From: Sediminispirochaeta bajacaliforniensis DSM 16054
Lineage (GTDB): Bacteria; Spirochaetota; Spirochaetia; DSM-16054; Sediminispirochaetaceae
Direction of reading: 5' to 3'
Assembly (NCBI RefSeq): GCF_000378205.1
Contig: NZ_KB899421.1
Location: forward strand, 1-64,000
Length of the DNA stretch: 64,000 nucleotides
The first letter of the stretch is position 1. The number at the start of each line of letters is the position of its first letter. This document shows positions 53,982 to 63,964 of the stretch, piece after piece. The translations under genes and the position numbers were made by a program. The notes below the pieces were generated by a model that saw only the letters and a program-made list of their open reading frames with translations, was not told where the DNA came from and ran no database searches.

Positions 53982-55060
53982 AAAAGCTTGATCTGATGGT
54001 TCTACGGGCATTTTTCCATATGTTACTTCTTTCGCTCATCCTCTTTTCCTTTGTTGTTGTTCTGGTGGAACTCTTCTCAAATCTCTGGCGCTACCTGCAG
54101 AACGATGCAGTGCTTGCTGAGATACTTTTCACGTCACTTCTCTATTATCCCAAGGCGCTTACCCTTGCCCTACCGCCCTCGATACTCTTTGCAATCGCCT
54201 TCACCCTCGGATCATATCAGGCGAATAACGAGTTGCTGGCACTATTTTCATCCGGAATATCACTCCTCCGCTTTGCGGTGCCGATTATCGCCTTGTCTGC
54301 TCTTTTATCTGTTGGTAGTTACTTTTTTCAGGAACACCTTGTTATCCCGAAAAGCGCTCAGAAGCAAATACTGACCGACCGCCTTTCCGGACGTTCGTCC
54401 GTGGGCAATAACAATAATGTCGTCATTCTTTCCGGTGAGGGAAGATTTCTTTACAAGATAGATTACTATAATGCTAAAAATGAGTCCCTAACCGGAGTCA
54501 GCGTACTCATACGCGATTCACAAGGTAACTTCAAGAAGCGAATAGAAAGTGAATGGGCTCAGTATGATGAATCGGGGTTGTGGGTGTTTCATCGGGTAAG
54601 ACTTTTTGAAGTTTTATCTGATAAGAGAGTTACGGAGCAATTTTTTCTCACCTATCGAAATCCCGAACTTTCGGAATCTCCCTCGAGTTTCCGGAAACAG
54701 ATTGGATCGGTTAATGAGCTGCAAAGGAAAGAGGCCAAAGTATGGATCGAACGGCTTCGTAAGAGCGGTAGTGAACGCTATCACAAGGAGTTGACGGCAT
54801 ACTACGAACGTTTTTCGTTTTCCCTTACGCCGTTAATTGTTACCCTTCTCTCCATCTCGTTAAGTGGATATTTCAAAAAAAATATTTTGCTTATGAGCCT
54901 GCTTTCCAGCGTCATCGTTTCCGTGTTATATTATGTTAGCGAAATGGTCCTGGTACTTTTTGCCCAGTTGGGAATCATCAGACCGATTACCGGGGCATGG
55001 ACCAGCGCTCTTCTTTTTCTCTGTATCTCACTTTTTCTCCTGAAAAAGGCAAAATCTTAA
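53978..55060 (+). CDS. lptG: LptF/LptG family permease (second copy)
   Basis: A 360-residue permease of the same topology (three TM, periplasmic beta domain about 125-260, three TM), with the core LPPSILFAIAFTLGSYQANNELLALFSSGIS. AAGGAG precedes the ATG that overlaps the lptF stop. lptF/lptG pairs form the membrane part of the lipopolysaccharide extractor. No LPS genes are in the window, and many spirochaetes lack LPS, so the cargo is open. Confidence 0.92.
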   Translation: MKKLDLMVLRAFFHMLLLSLILFSFVVVLVELFSNLWRYLQNDAVLAEILFTSLLYYPKALTLALPPSILFAIAFTLGSYQANNELLALFSSGISLLRFAVPIIALSALLSVGSYFFQEHLVIPKSAQKQILTDRLSGRSSVGNNNNVVILSGEGRFLYKIDYYNAKNESLTGVSVLIRDSQGNFKKRIESEWAQYDESGLWVFHRVRLFEVLSDKRVTEQFFLTYRNPELSESPSSFRKQIGSVNELQRKEAKVWIERLRKSGSERYHKELTAYYERFSFSLTPLIVTLLSISLSGYFKKNILLMSLLSSVIVSVLYYVSEMVLVLFAQLGIIRPITGAWTSALLFLCISLFLLKKAKS

Positions 55061-55077
55061 ATAGCGGAGTATTTTTC

Positions 55078-56202
55078 ATGCTCACAATAGACCATAACGA
55101 TACGCTTACGGCTGCGCGGACGGGAACACTTGCCTTGCCGCACGGAACAATTGAGGTTCCTGCCTTTATGCCCGTCGGAACAAACGGAACGGTAAAAGCG
55201 ATTAGCCATGCAGCCGTCGACAATATGGGCTACCGCCTGATCCTCGGAAATACCTACCATCTCTATCTCAGACCAGGGAAGGAGGTATTTGAGACATATG
55301 GAGGTCTTCACGCCTTCTCCTCCTGGCCCCACAATATCCTCACCGACAGTGGAGGTTTTCAGGTTTTTAGTCTTGCACCCTTTCGAAAAATACGTGATGA
55401 GGGAGTTCGTTTTCGAAGTCACATAGACGGATCCTACCACCACCTTACGCCCGAAAGTGTGGTTGAATTTCAAAGGACCCTTGGTAGCGATATCATGATG
55501 TGCCTTGACGAATGTACACCACCTGAAATCAGCTACAAAAAGGCCATTGAAGCATGCCGCCGAACAACAGCTTGGGCGAAACGAAGCAAGGCGCGTTGGG
55601 ATATAGAGCGGGAAGCGGGGTTTGAGGGAAAGCTGTTCGGCATCATTCAAGGTAATTTTTTCAAAGACCTTCGGAAGATCAGCAGCGAAGAAATTATCGA
55701 ACTTGATTTCCCCGGTATTGCCATTGGCGGTCTTTCAGTAGGAGAACCAAAAGAAACATTCGAAGAGTACCTTGCCTATACCTCACAATTCCTTCCACCG
55801 GAAAAACCACGGTATCTCATGGGAATCGGAACCCCCGACTACATTTTTGCCGCAGTGGAAAACGGTATCGACCTTTTCGATTGTGTGTTTGCAACACGTA
55901 CGGCAAGAAATGGGACAGTGTTTACGAAAGACGGTATGATAAACCTGAAAAAAGCCGGGCATGCATTGGATAAAGGTCCCATCGAGGAGGGGTGTACCTG
56001 CCAGGCATGCACCAGGTACTCGCGTGGCTATATGCGCCATCTGTTTAAAGCCGGAGAGCTCTTCGGCCCCATGCTGGCGACCGAACACAACCTCCAGTTC
56101 CTCTATGACCTTATGGTCGAGATCAGACACTCAATTCGTGAAGATCGATTTTCCTCTTTCAAGAAGGACTTTCTCGACCGATATTTGAAAAAAGGAAACT
56201 AA
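55078..56202 (+). CDS. tgt: tRNA-guanine transglycosylase
   Basis: A 374-residue enzyme exchanging guanine 34 for preQ1 in queuosine-type tRNAs. It has the substrate pocket DSGGFQVFS, nucleophile region DLFDCVFATRTARNG, and the zinc site GCTCQACTRYSRGY with a downstream His (ATEHN). I start at ATG 55078 (CGGAG upstream); the longer frame overlaps lptG. Together with queA at 30.0 kb it covers two queuosine steps. Confidence 0.96.
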   Translation: MLTIDHNDTLTAARTGTLALPHGTIEVPAFMPVGTNGTVKAISHAAVDNMGYRLILGNTYHLYLRPGKEVFETYGGLHAFSSWPHNILTDSGGFQVFSLAPFRKIRDEGVRFRSHIDGSYHHLTPESVVEFQRTLGSDIMMCLDECTPPEISYKKAIEACRRTTAWAKRSKARWDIEREAGFEGKLFGIIQGNFFKDLRKISSEEIIELDFPGIAIGGLSVGEPKETFEEYLAYTSQFLPPEKPRYLMGIGTPDYIFAAVENGIDLFDCVFATRTARNGTVFTKDGMINLKKAGHALDKGPIEEGCTCQACTRYSRGYMRHLFKAGELFGPMLATEHNLQFLYDLMVEIRHSIREDRFSSFKKDFLDRYLKKGN

Positions 56203-56207
56203 ATCGA

Positions 56208-57794
56208 ATGAAGCAGCCGGAAACAGCAACTGGCAGACGCGATAGCACCTTCTTTACAATGATTGTCATGTTGTGCACTTTTGTATCCAGAATTCTCGGT
56301 TTTGTTCGTACTGCCGTCATTACGGCAATTTTCGGTGCAGGCGGCAAGGCTGATGTCATAAACGCAACCTTTGCAGTGCCCAATAACCTGAGGAAGCTTT
56401 TGGCCGAGGGGGCCCTCAGCAGTGCCTTTATTCCGGTCCTGAGTGAAACAATCGTCAACGAAGATGCAAAAAGAAGTCGGTCCTCGCTTCTTGTACGAAC
56501 GCTTATCACGTTTCAGTTGCTTATTCTGATCCCCTTTACCATTCTTGCCATCATTTTTGCCGAGCCATTGGTACGTCACGTGGTGACCCAGTTCAAAGAT
56601 CCCGCCCAAATCGCGCTTTCTATCGACCTTTTTCGCTATTTCATCGTTTATCTCCTCCTTATCAGCGTAAGCAGTGTGTTAATGGGGCTCTTGAACAGCC
56701 ACGACCGATTCTTCATTCCGGCATTCACCCCTATCTTTTTTTCCATCTCGGTCATCAGCTCTATTTTGATATTTCATCGGAGCCTGGGGGTGTTCTCTAT
56801 GGCCGTCGGGGTTTTGGCTGGAGGGGTGGGGCAAATCCTCTTTCAGATCCCTCAGGCCATGCGCTTGGGATATCGGTTTTCACCCTCTTTTCACTTTAGA
56901 AGCGATGACTTCGTAAAGATTCTGCATCGCTGGTTGCCGGTACTTGCCACCTCATCAATCTTTACCATCAACCAGCAGATTGCCTATATTTTTGCCTCTG
57001 GCTTAACGACTGGAAGCGTTTCCGCACTCTCATACGCCATGGTGTTTTGGCAGCTTCCCTTTGGGATCTTCTCTGCATCGGTGACCACGGTCTTGTTCCC
57101 GAAGATGAGCAGACAGGCAGGTAATAACGATCTCTCCGGCCTTCGGGATACCCTTCAATACGGTATCCGCTTTCTTTTTGTATTACTTATTCCCTCGGCC
57201 CTGTTCCTCTCTTTTTTCGGCAAGGAGACAATCAGCATGGCCTTGCAACGCGGAAAATTCTATGCCGACGATACCTTTCTGACAGCTTCGGTCTTGACAG
57301 GATACTGTTGGGGACTTTTTAGCGTCGGTGCTTTCAATTTCCTTCAGCGTTTTTTCTATTCCATCCGTAATTACCGTCTTCCATTTATCGTAGCCTGTGT
57401 GGTCGCCACGGTGGATATCATTCTTTCGCTTATTCTGAAAGAAACTGTTCTCGGCGTTACCGGCCTTGCCGTTGCCAATTCCATATCCTTTACCGTTGGA
57501 TTTCTCATTCTGATATTCTTTGCCGCCAAAAAATTGAGAGGCTTCGATTCAAAAATGGTTTTCTCCACCATTAAGAAGGTTTTTCTTTCCATGATCCCCT
57601 TTCTTCTCTTTGCATATGCCGCCAACACCTATTTGGGAGGGTGGTGGGCCACAGGCTCGAATATAAAGGGGGTCGTCTGTCTCGGTGTGGAATTTTGCAT
57701 CTCATCGATTCTCATTCTGATGATGTATAAGCTTATGCAGGTCGAAATGGTCGATCGCATTTTTGCACTTTTGCGGATAAGGAAAAAGCGATGA
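56208..57794 (+). CDS. murJ: Lipid II flippase MurJ (MviN)
   Basis: A 528-residue MOP-superfamily protein with about 14 membrane segments. It has RILGFVRTAVITAIFGAGGKADVINATFAVPNNLRKLLAEGALSSAF-type N-terminal conservation, including the Arg and Asp residues central to lipid II transport. It moves the peptidoglycan precursor across the inner membrane. It starts five bases after tgt and overlaps the HEAT-repeat gene by ATGA. Confidence 0.95.
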   Translation: MKQPETATGRRDSTFFTMIVMLCTFVSRILGFVRTAVITAIFGAGGKADVINATFAVPNNLRKLLAEGALSSAFIPVLSETIVNEDAKRSRSSLLVRTLITFQLLILIPFTILAIIFAEPLVRHVVTQFKDPAQIALSIDLFRYFIVYLLLISVSSVLMGLLNSHDRFFIPAFTPIFFSISVISSILIFHRSLGVFSMAVGVLAGGVGQILFQIPQAMRLGYRFSPSFHFRSDDFVKILHRWLPVLATSSIFTINQQIAYIFASGLTTGSVSALSYAMVFWQLPFGIFSASVTTVLFPKMSRQAGNNDLSGLRDTLQYGIRFLFVLLIPSALFLSFFGKETISMALQRGKFYADDTFLTASVLTGYCWGLFSVGAFNFLQRFFYSIRNYRLPFIVACVVATVDIILSLILKETVLGVTGLAVANSISFTVGFLILIFFAAKKLRGFDSKMVFSTIKKVFLSMIPFLLFAYAANTYLGGWWATGSNIKGVVCLGVEFCISSILILMMYKLMQVEMVDRIFALLRIRKKR

Positions 57795-59173
57795 TCTTTT
57801 TTCAAAGAAAACAGCTCACAATAATGGCATGCTTTTGTTTCTTTATTCTTGTGACATCTTCTTTTGTCCTCCTTTATGCCGAGGAAGGCGATATGAAAAG
57901 CGTCTACGAAGAACGAAAAGAGACGATCGCATATGGTATTGATAGTGAAGTTTCTGACGTTATTGATGCCATCATAAAGGAGAAGGATGATCGCTTTGAG
58001 AAGGAGCTGCTGGATCTCTATCGATCAAGTCTCAATGAAGCTGTCAAGGCAAAGATCATCTCATACTTTGATGCCCTGGATCTCGACTCCGGACGCGATC
58101 TTTTCTTTTCAACTCTCAGCGAAGAATGGGATCAGGATACATCTTTTGATCTCGTATCGGCAGCGATTAGCTATCTGAAAAAGCGCCAGACAAAGGAAAT
58201 TACCACCTTCTTTGCTGAAACCCTTCTTCCTGACAGAAACGATCGAATATCCACTGCCGCTGTCTCAGCAATCGGGGATTCGGGAGACAGCTCTTTTTCT
58301 AAACTACTTGAAGAAGAACTTGACTCTTCCGACCTTTCCGACAGCAAACGCGCCGAACTTATCAGCGCCATAGGAAAGCTTGGTGATGCACATGCGGTTT
58401 CCACACTTGTTGATCTTCTCCTTGACGAGGGAGAGGATAAATCGATTCGCTGGCGTGCCGCCTCGGCTTTGGGAGAAATAGGCGGCGATTCCAGTTTCGA
58501 AGCATTGATGGAGGTCTTCGGCAGCAGCGATCCTATTCTTCGAAGCAGGGCAACCGCTGCGCTGACAAAATTCGATGGCCAGGAGGCCGAACAGGCACTT
58601 ATTCAGGCCTTACGTGATTCGTTCTGGCGCGTGAGGGTGGCGGCGGCCAGGGCCCTTGGTGAACGCAAGTCGGAAGATGCGGTGGATATTCTGATCTATA
58701 AGGCAAAGAGTGACCCAGATATCAAAAATGTTCGATCCGCTGCCGTTGCCGCCCTGGGGGAAATAGGAAGCGGCAAAGCCTCCGCCGTCCTTGTAGAACT
58801 CTACCTCGACAACAAGGTCCCGATGGAAATCAGATCTCAATCGCTGACCGCTCTACTGAAAAGTGACGAAGGGAAAGCCCTCTCTGCTGTGGATTCGATA
58901 GTAAAAGAGGTGACAGAAGACGCACGCCAAAAGGCAATTATCACCGAGACCGCCAAGATTCTATCAATGACAAGATCTGATAGCCTAGAAGATATGTACA
59001 AAAAAATGCTCGCGCTCACTGATCGACAGGAGATGGTTCTTTCCGCCCTTTCCGGTATCAGAATCAACAAAATAACAAGCCTCGAAGGAGAGGTCGAAAA
59101 GCTTACCGGTGAAGAGAATAATGCCCTAATTAGAAAACAGGCTCTCTCGACTCTTGAAGCTCTTCGAAACTAA
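57791..59173 (+). CDS. Exported HEAT-repeat protein
   Basis: A 460-residue protein with a signal peptide (about 1-30) and about ten helical repeats, clearest between residues 195 and 345 (SAIGKLGDAHAVSTLVDLL, RAASALGEIGG, RVAAARALGERKSEDAV, AAVAALGEIGSGKASAVL), which form a HEAT/PBS-lyase-like solenoid. Such solenoids usually bind proteins; here it would act in the periplasm. It is coupled to murJ by a four-base overlap, which hints at an envelope role, but that is inference. Confidence 0.85.
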   Translation: MIFFQRKQLTIMACFCFFILVTSSFVLLYAEEGDMKSVYEERKETIAYGIDSEVSDVIDAIIKEKDDRFEKELLDLYRSSLNEAVKAKIISYFDALDLDSGRDLFFSTLSEEWDQDTSFDLVSAAISYLKKRQTKEITTFFAETLLPDRNDRISTAAVSAIGDSGDSSFSKLLEEELDSSDLSDSKRAELISAIGKLGDAHAVSTLVDLLLDEGEDKSIRWRAASALGEIGGDSSFEALMEVFGSSDPILRSRATAALTKFDGQEAEQALIQALRDSFWRVRVAAARALGERKSEDAVDILIYKAKSDPDIKNVRSAAVAALGEIGSGKASAVLVELYLDNKVPMEIRSQSLTALLKSDEGKALSAVDSIVKEVTEDARQKAIITETAKILSMTRSDSLEDMYKKMLALTDRQEMVLSALSGIRINKITSLEGEVEKLTGEENNALIRKQALSTLEALRN

Positions 59174-59213
59174 ACAAAACAGCCCCCAAAATTTTCTTTT
59201 GCTTTCCCCCTGT

Positions 59214-61247
59214 TCATTTTGGCAACCCGGGTTCATCGATCATGTGCAACATACGATTGAGAGATTCAAGCGGTGAAATCCAGCGATGGAAGCGGAACTC
59301 GATGCTGATCTCATCGTTTACCGCAAAGGTAATTGGCATATCGATACACTCGGATTTCAGCATATCGCCACTACCAAATCCGGGAAACCTATCGGAGGAT
59401 TCAGGTGTGAAAAAGAACTGTTCCCCTTGTCGGATGAGCGTTCCAATTGACGAGGGAACAGGGTAGAGGAAGATAATAAAAGGAGAAGAGGCGGCACCAC
59501 CGACCTTCAGGGTTTCCCCCTCTTTCATCCATTTGATGTTTCGACGTCCGATGAGACGGTTCTGATCACGAACCACCATTTCCACTGCAATTTTGCCCTG
59601 CGCACGTGCGGAGACGATTTCTTTCATCGTATACAGACCACTATCATGACGGGCAGAAGCAGAAAGGCTTACGGTACCCGTACTACGAAGCTTCGGAGGG
59701 ATCTTTGTCTCTACCGTAGTTGTTGTTCTATAGAATTCGGGAAGAGGACGTTCCTGCCGCTGATAGGCCTGCAACGAATCGACAGCCTCTTGCATCCCCT
59801 CCGTCTGCCGGGATTGCGGCAGGTCAAGGGAAACAGGAGTGTTTCTAAAAGCGGGAAGGGCCGCGGTATGCTTTTCAATTTTCGGGATATTGGGGCTCAC
59901 TGAGCTCACGCGCTCCCTCTCTTCCGTTTCGCTATGAATTTCCTTGTCGACTCTGCCCTCTTTGTTATCTTCTTTATTGCCCGATGTCCTTCTGATGAAA
60001 AGGATCACAGGAACAAGGACGACAATCACGACGAGAAAAAAGAGAATCATGCGAAAAGGAGTTCCCCTTCCAACGATTCCTTCTCCTCGCACGACACGCA
60101 CCGAAATAGTCGAAGACCTGGGGAAGGCACGTCCGGCATCACCCAGACGAAGTTCTACATCGATAGTTCCATCTCCTTCCGGAACGGAAGAAGGAAGGGA
60201 AAGATTTAATTTTACTCGTCGCTTATCACCTGGATTCAGTCCTAAGGAGACGGGCTTTTCGAGAGACCGGGTGCCGTTAATCAACAGGTCGTTGATCTTC
60301 ACCGCCGCAGGTCCTTCAAGATGATTTCGTATATCCAGGGGAAGGACAAACTCTTCACCTATTTTCCCCAGGGTGCGGGGGAAAACGATTTCGAGCTGTC
60401 CCGTTGCCCGGTAGGCAAAACCCTCGTCTTCGGGACTATATGGAACGGCTTCAATCCCGAGCTTATCGCTGATGGTAGGTAAAAGGTTATTTCCCGGCTC
60501 CGGTTCCTGTCCCTGATCGGTTCGATCGGTTCCAGAGTCCGAGCCCGTCGCCACCGCTTCCTCCTGCGTCGCTTCAGGACGGATAGATAGACGCTCATCG
60601 GAAGAAGTGTTCTCGGGAGATAAAGCGATATTATCATCATCGGAAGCAAGAGCAATATCACCTGATAGGTCCGATTGCATGGAAGCATCGGAAGCTACAA
60701 TTGGAAATTGAATGATATGGACCTTCCATCCGTTTCGCCGCATGGATGCGGCGATATCTGAAACATCTTCCCCGTTTCTTGAAGAAACGGGATAGGGAGA
60801 ACCAGGAGGGGGATCATGAATACCATCGGTCAAGATAAAAATTTCTTTCTGGGTCTCAAGAGGAAGATCCGAGGTATAGTCGTATAACTCCTTACATGCG
60901 GCAACGAGATCGGTATAATGACCAAGCGGCTGAAGCAGCATCAGCCGGGCTATAACATCCTTGATCTCATCCACCCCTTTTAGCTTTCGGGATATCTCAT
61001 ATTCGGGGCGATCGGAAAAACTCAAAAGATGAAAACTGTCGCCAATCTTCAATTCTTCGGTTAGGATTCGGTGGATCAGGTAGTCACGCGTAGCATCGAA
61101 ATATGAAAACATGCTTTCCGACGTATCGATGAGAACCACCGCGTCGACAGACTGGGCCGTGAGAGCGCCACTTCCCGAAAAGCTAAACAAAAGAAAGATG
61201 GCGACAGGTAACAATACCCGCCGCCTTCCGTCAGACCTTTTTTTCAT
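59214..61247 (-). CDS. VWA-domain membrane protein
   Basis: A 677-residue exported protein: signal peptide (about 1-32), von Willebrand A domain (about 34-205) with the metal site DTSES and the later LTDGIHD, an acidic Ser/Thr-rich linker, a beta domain (about 285-385), one membrane segment (about 398-418, MILFFLVVIVVLVPVILF), and a C-terminal region with further beta structure. The start ATG has GGGGG upstream. VWA domains bind ligands through the metal. No MoxR-type ATPase is nearby. It is convergent with the HEAT-repeat gene and lies 31 bp behind the giant greA. Confidence 0.85.
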   Translation of the reverse strand: MKKRSDGRRRVLLPVAIFLLFSFSGSGALTAQSVDAVVLIDTSESMFSYFDATRDYLIHRILTEELKIGDSFHLLSFSDRPEYEISRKLKGVDEIKDVIARLMLLQPLGHYTDLVAACKELYDYTSDLPLETQKEIFILTDGIHDPPPGSPYPVSSRNGEDVSDIAASMRRNGWKVHIIQFPIVASDASMQSDLSGDIALASDDDNIALSPENTSSDERLSIRPEATQEEAVATGSDSGTDRTDQGQEPEPGNNLLPTISDKLGIEAVPYSPEDEGFAYRATGQLEIVFPRTLGKIGEEFVLPLDIRNHLEGPAAVKINDLLINGTRSLEKPVSLGLNPGDKRRVKLNLSLPSSVPEGDGTIDVELRLGDAGRAFPRSSTISVRVVRGEGIVGRGTPFRMILFFLVVIVVLVPVILFIRRTSGNKEDNKEGRVDKEIHSETEERERVSSVSPNIPKIEKHTAALPAFRNTPVSLDLPQSRQTEGMQEAVDSLQAYQRQERPLPEFYRTTTTVETKIPPKLRSTGTVSLSASARHDSGLYTMKEIVSARAQGKIAVEMVVRDQNRLIGRRNIKWMKEGETLKVGGAASSPFIIFLYPVPSSIGTLIRQGEQFFFTPESSDRFPGFGSGDMLKSECIDMPITFAVNDEISIEFRFHRWISPLESLNRMLHMIDEPGLPK

Positions 61248-61279
61248 TCATTTTCCCCCATATGGAACGTTTTGGGTCC

Positions 61280-63964
61280 TTATGGCATTTCCGCAGCTTC
61301 TATTTTCAATACAGAATAATGATAGACTCTTTCATTGATCTCGAACTCAAGATCCTCACCCTCTTTGTGGTTCCACAGCTTACCTCCGAAGGGACTCAGA
61401 TAACTGATAATATTCTCGTTCGGGTTCGATTCCCATGGACCAAAGAAACTGTATGTCTCTTTCTTCTTTGTATCGAGGTTTTCCAAGGTGACTTTTGTGG
61501 CAAACGATATCTTAGAAGTATCGCGATCGGCCGGATCGAAGATAACGGCACGATCTATCTCATCCTTAAGCTTCTGCATCTGGATATTCAGCAGTTCCTG
61601 CTTCTCTTTTCCAGCCTTGTATTCGGCATTTTCCTTTAGGTCTCCAAGCTCGATGGCCGCCCCAATCTCTTTTGAGGTTTCTTTCATCTCGACATCATTG
61701 ATGTGCTGTAATTGCTGTTTCTTCGCCTCAAAGGTCTTCCGGGTGACAATAAGACCCCTGGAAACGACTTCCGTTACCTTTTCTCCGTAAAACTTGAAGG
61801 AGGGGAAGCGTTCGAGAATCGTATGCTTCAGTTCAATCTTCACCGAGGGATCAAGCTCTTTCACATCATTGATAAGGGTGAAAAGGCGATTAATGGAATC
61901 TTCGTCTGACTTTGCAATATATTCTTCAAGCTTTTTCTCTTTCAAGAGAAAGGTTTGAATTTGGCGGTTCAGTTTTCTGTTTTCCGCCACTTCCCGCTTA
62001 TTGGATATTTCCCGAAAGGTGATGTCCAAGAGGTGGACCATGCCGATCAATACCTTTTCGTATGAAATATCGTAATCCTCATTCCAGCTTTTCTCGTCGA
62101 TATTGCGGGCGACCCAAATAAAGGCTTCCCGTTTGTCGCGGTATTGATCAACCAGATTGGAGAAAAGTTCTTTCAGCTTTTCATCGTGACCCCTGCTTTC
62201 AAGTTCGTCGGGAATATAGCGCGTAAGATAATGAGGGAAAAGACGCACAAAATAGTCGGGCCAGTTCGAAACGCTCTTTTTCAGACGATCAAGGAAGTCC
62301 TTTTTGAGATCGGAGTCGTCGATGGCCTGAAACATTCCTTCGATATCGCCGATTTCCTGAATCAGCTCCTTGAACTTTATGGAGAACCCGGGGTTGAGAA
62401 AAGGGTATTCCCGAATCAAACGGCTGATGATCAGATAACTTGCAACGACCTGTTCATTGACCTGATTGTACGCCTTGAGGAAACCTGCGAAATAGCCGAA
62501 CATCTCTCCGAAATAATCCGATTCGGGATCGGAGTCTTTCAGGAATTCACGCATGATTTTAAGACGGCCAAAAAAGTGCTTTTCAGCTCGAAATCGGTTG
62601 AAGGTTTTCTCTTCGAAACTGATGGGCGTATCCCGCACCACAAAATAATCGACCTTATCGGGAAGATTTCCAAAGGAGGGATCGGTTTTCAAGACCTGTC
62701 GTGCCTGGGTGGACCAGGTCGACCATTCGCCCTGACTCAGAACACTGTCGACCAGTTCCGCTTTTATCTGTTTCATATTGGCGGCATTATCAAAGCTTTT
62801 GATAACCGTCTTCAGGGCCCATGGGATATCCTTCTTGATCTTGTCGTGCAATTTATCCTTGGGCCAGACAACCTTAAGCACCCAGATGTGGTCCTTAGAA
62901 AGGCTGCCCAGGGCACTAACCGCCATTTTCAGGCTCATCTCGTGCCCGCGCTTTCGAGCGAAGTCGATCATGACCGAATCGCCCTTGATCTCCCGAATAC
63001 GTCCGACCCCCCAGGTCCGGTGACAAACGAAATTACCAGCATCAAAGGAGATATGCTTCTCAAAATCGTTGATGGCGTCATGGACGTTTCTCCAATTTTG
63101 GTTAAGATTGGAGAGACGAATATACTCATCAAGATGACTATGATCTTTATACTGCTGTTTAAAACACTCGACGATCTCTTTTCTGGCCCAGAGATTCTTG
63201 GAATCGTAACCGAGGATTCTCTTTAGAATCGTTATGGACTTATCCCAATCCTCGGCCGCACGGTATTCGGCGTAGAGAGCCTCCAGCAACTGGCCGGCAC
63301 GCTCCTCGCTAATGGTCTTTGCAACTTTCCGTTCGATATGGAAAAAGAAATCCCCTTCCTGGGGGATATATTCGATCAACTTTTGCCAAATATCCTTAAC
63401 TTGAGTAAAAAGACGCTTGTTGATGTAACGATGAATTGCCTTTTTATAGAAGTCGACGGCAGCATCAATTTCGCCTTCCTCTTCCTTTTTCTCTGCGAGA
63501 TGGCGGACGATATCTGCTTCTTCGTAGTCAACCTTTATCAGACGTTCCCAAACGGCATACTTTTTTTCCGTTTCATTTTCATGGTCGTAACATTCCGACA
63601 ATGTGCGAAGAGCAAATTTGTTTTCACCGAAATCAAGGATACGGTTACACAGATATTCGACAACCGTCCATTTATGGTTGTCCGAGAAGATGCTAATCAA
63701 CTTAACAAGGTTGGAATCATCAATCTGCTGCCTACTCAGTGCAACAATACCGGCAATATAAAGTGCAATGATACTATTTTTTGTATGGGTCAGATGCTCA
63801 TCACAAAGCTCTTTTGCCTCATCCTGGGCATCCTCATCTTCAAGAGCATCGATAAGGGCATCAAGCTCCTCAAAATTTCCAATAGAATAATTATTCAGGG
63901 TGGCCCTGGTCCATTTTTCCTCATTCAGAAGTTCGCCAATTTTCTGCATCTGCAATTCAGACAT
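61280..63964 (-). CDS. greA: Giant GreA-family transcription elongation factor (fusion)
   Basis: An 894-residue protein whose last 160 residues are a full GreA: a coiled coil carrying GDLKENAEYK, the acidic tip that drives RNA cleavage in backtracked RNA polymerase, then the C-terminal FKBP-like domain. The first 735 residues are extra: a TPR-like helical array (about 1-300), a compact beta module near 315-360 (WGVGRIREIKGDSVMIDFARKRGH, Tudor/KOW- or CarD-like), and another long helical region. Spirochaetes are known to carry such long GreA proteins. GreA alone is about 158 residues. The start is ATG 63964 with GGAG upstream. Nothing is seen in 63965-64000. Confidence 0.92.
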   Translation of the reverse strand: MSELQMQKIGELLNEEKWTRATLNNYSIGNFEELDALIDALEDEDAQDEAKELCDEHLTHTKNSIIALYIAGIVALSRQQIDDSNLVKLISIFSDNHKWTVVEYLCNRILDFGENKFALRTLSECYDHENETEKKYAVWERLIKVDYEEADIVRHLAEKKEEEGEIDAAVDFYKKAIHRYINKRLFTQVKDIWQKLIEYIPQEGDFFFHIERKVAKTISEERAGQLLEALYAEYRAAEDWDKSITILKRILGYDSKNLWARKEIVECFKQQYKDHSHLDEYIRLSNLNQNWRNVHDAINDFEKHISFDAGNFVCHRTWGVGRIREIKGDSVMIDFARKRGHEMSLKMAVSALGSLSKDHIWVLKVVWPKDKLHDKIKKDIPWALKTVIKSFDNAANMKQIKAELVDSVLSQGEWSTWSTQARQVLKTDPSFGNLPDKVDYFVVRDTPISFEEKTFNRFRAEKHFFGRLKIMREFLKDSDPESDYFGEMFGYFAGFLKAYNQVNEQVVASYLIISRLIREYPFLNPGFSIKFKELIQEIGDIEGMFQAIDDSDLKKDFLDRLKKSVSNWPDYFVRLFPHYLTRYIPDELESRGHDEKLKELFSNLVDQYRDKREAFIWVARNIDEKSWNEDYDISYEKVLIGMVHLLDITFREISNKREVAENRKLNRQIQTFLLKEKKLEEYIAKSDEDSINRLFTLINDVKELDPSVKIELKHTILERFPSFKFYGEKVTEVVSRGLIVTRKTFEAKKQQLQHINDVEMKETSKEIGAAIELGDLKENAEYKAGKEKQELLNIQMQKLKDEIDRAVIFDPADRDTSKISFATKVTLENLDTKKKETYSFFGPWESNPNENIISYLSPFGGKLWNHKEGEDLEFEINERVYHYSVLKIEAAEMP

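Noticed and set aside
59187-59220. Possible terminator between the convergent HEAT and VWA genes
   Set aside because: CCAAAA and TTTTGG arms are short, with no GC-rich stem or following T run.
62144-63226. 360-residue plus-strand open frame over greA
   Set aside because: Antisense of the helical region of the giant GreA; no ribosome site and no recognisable domain.
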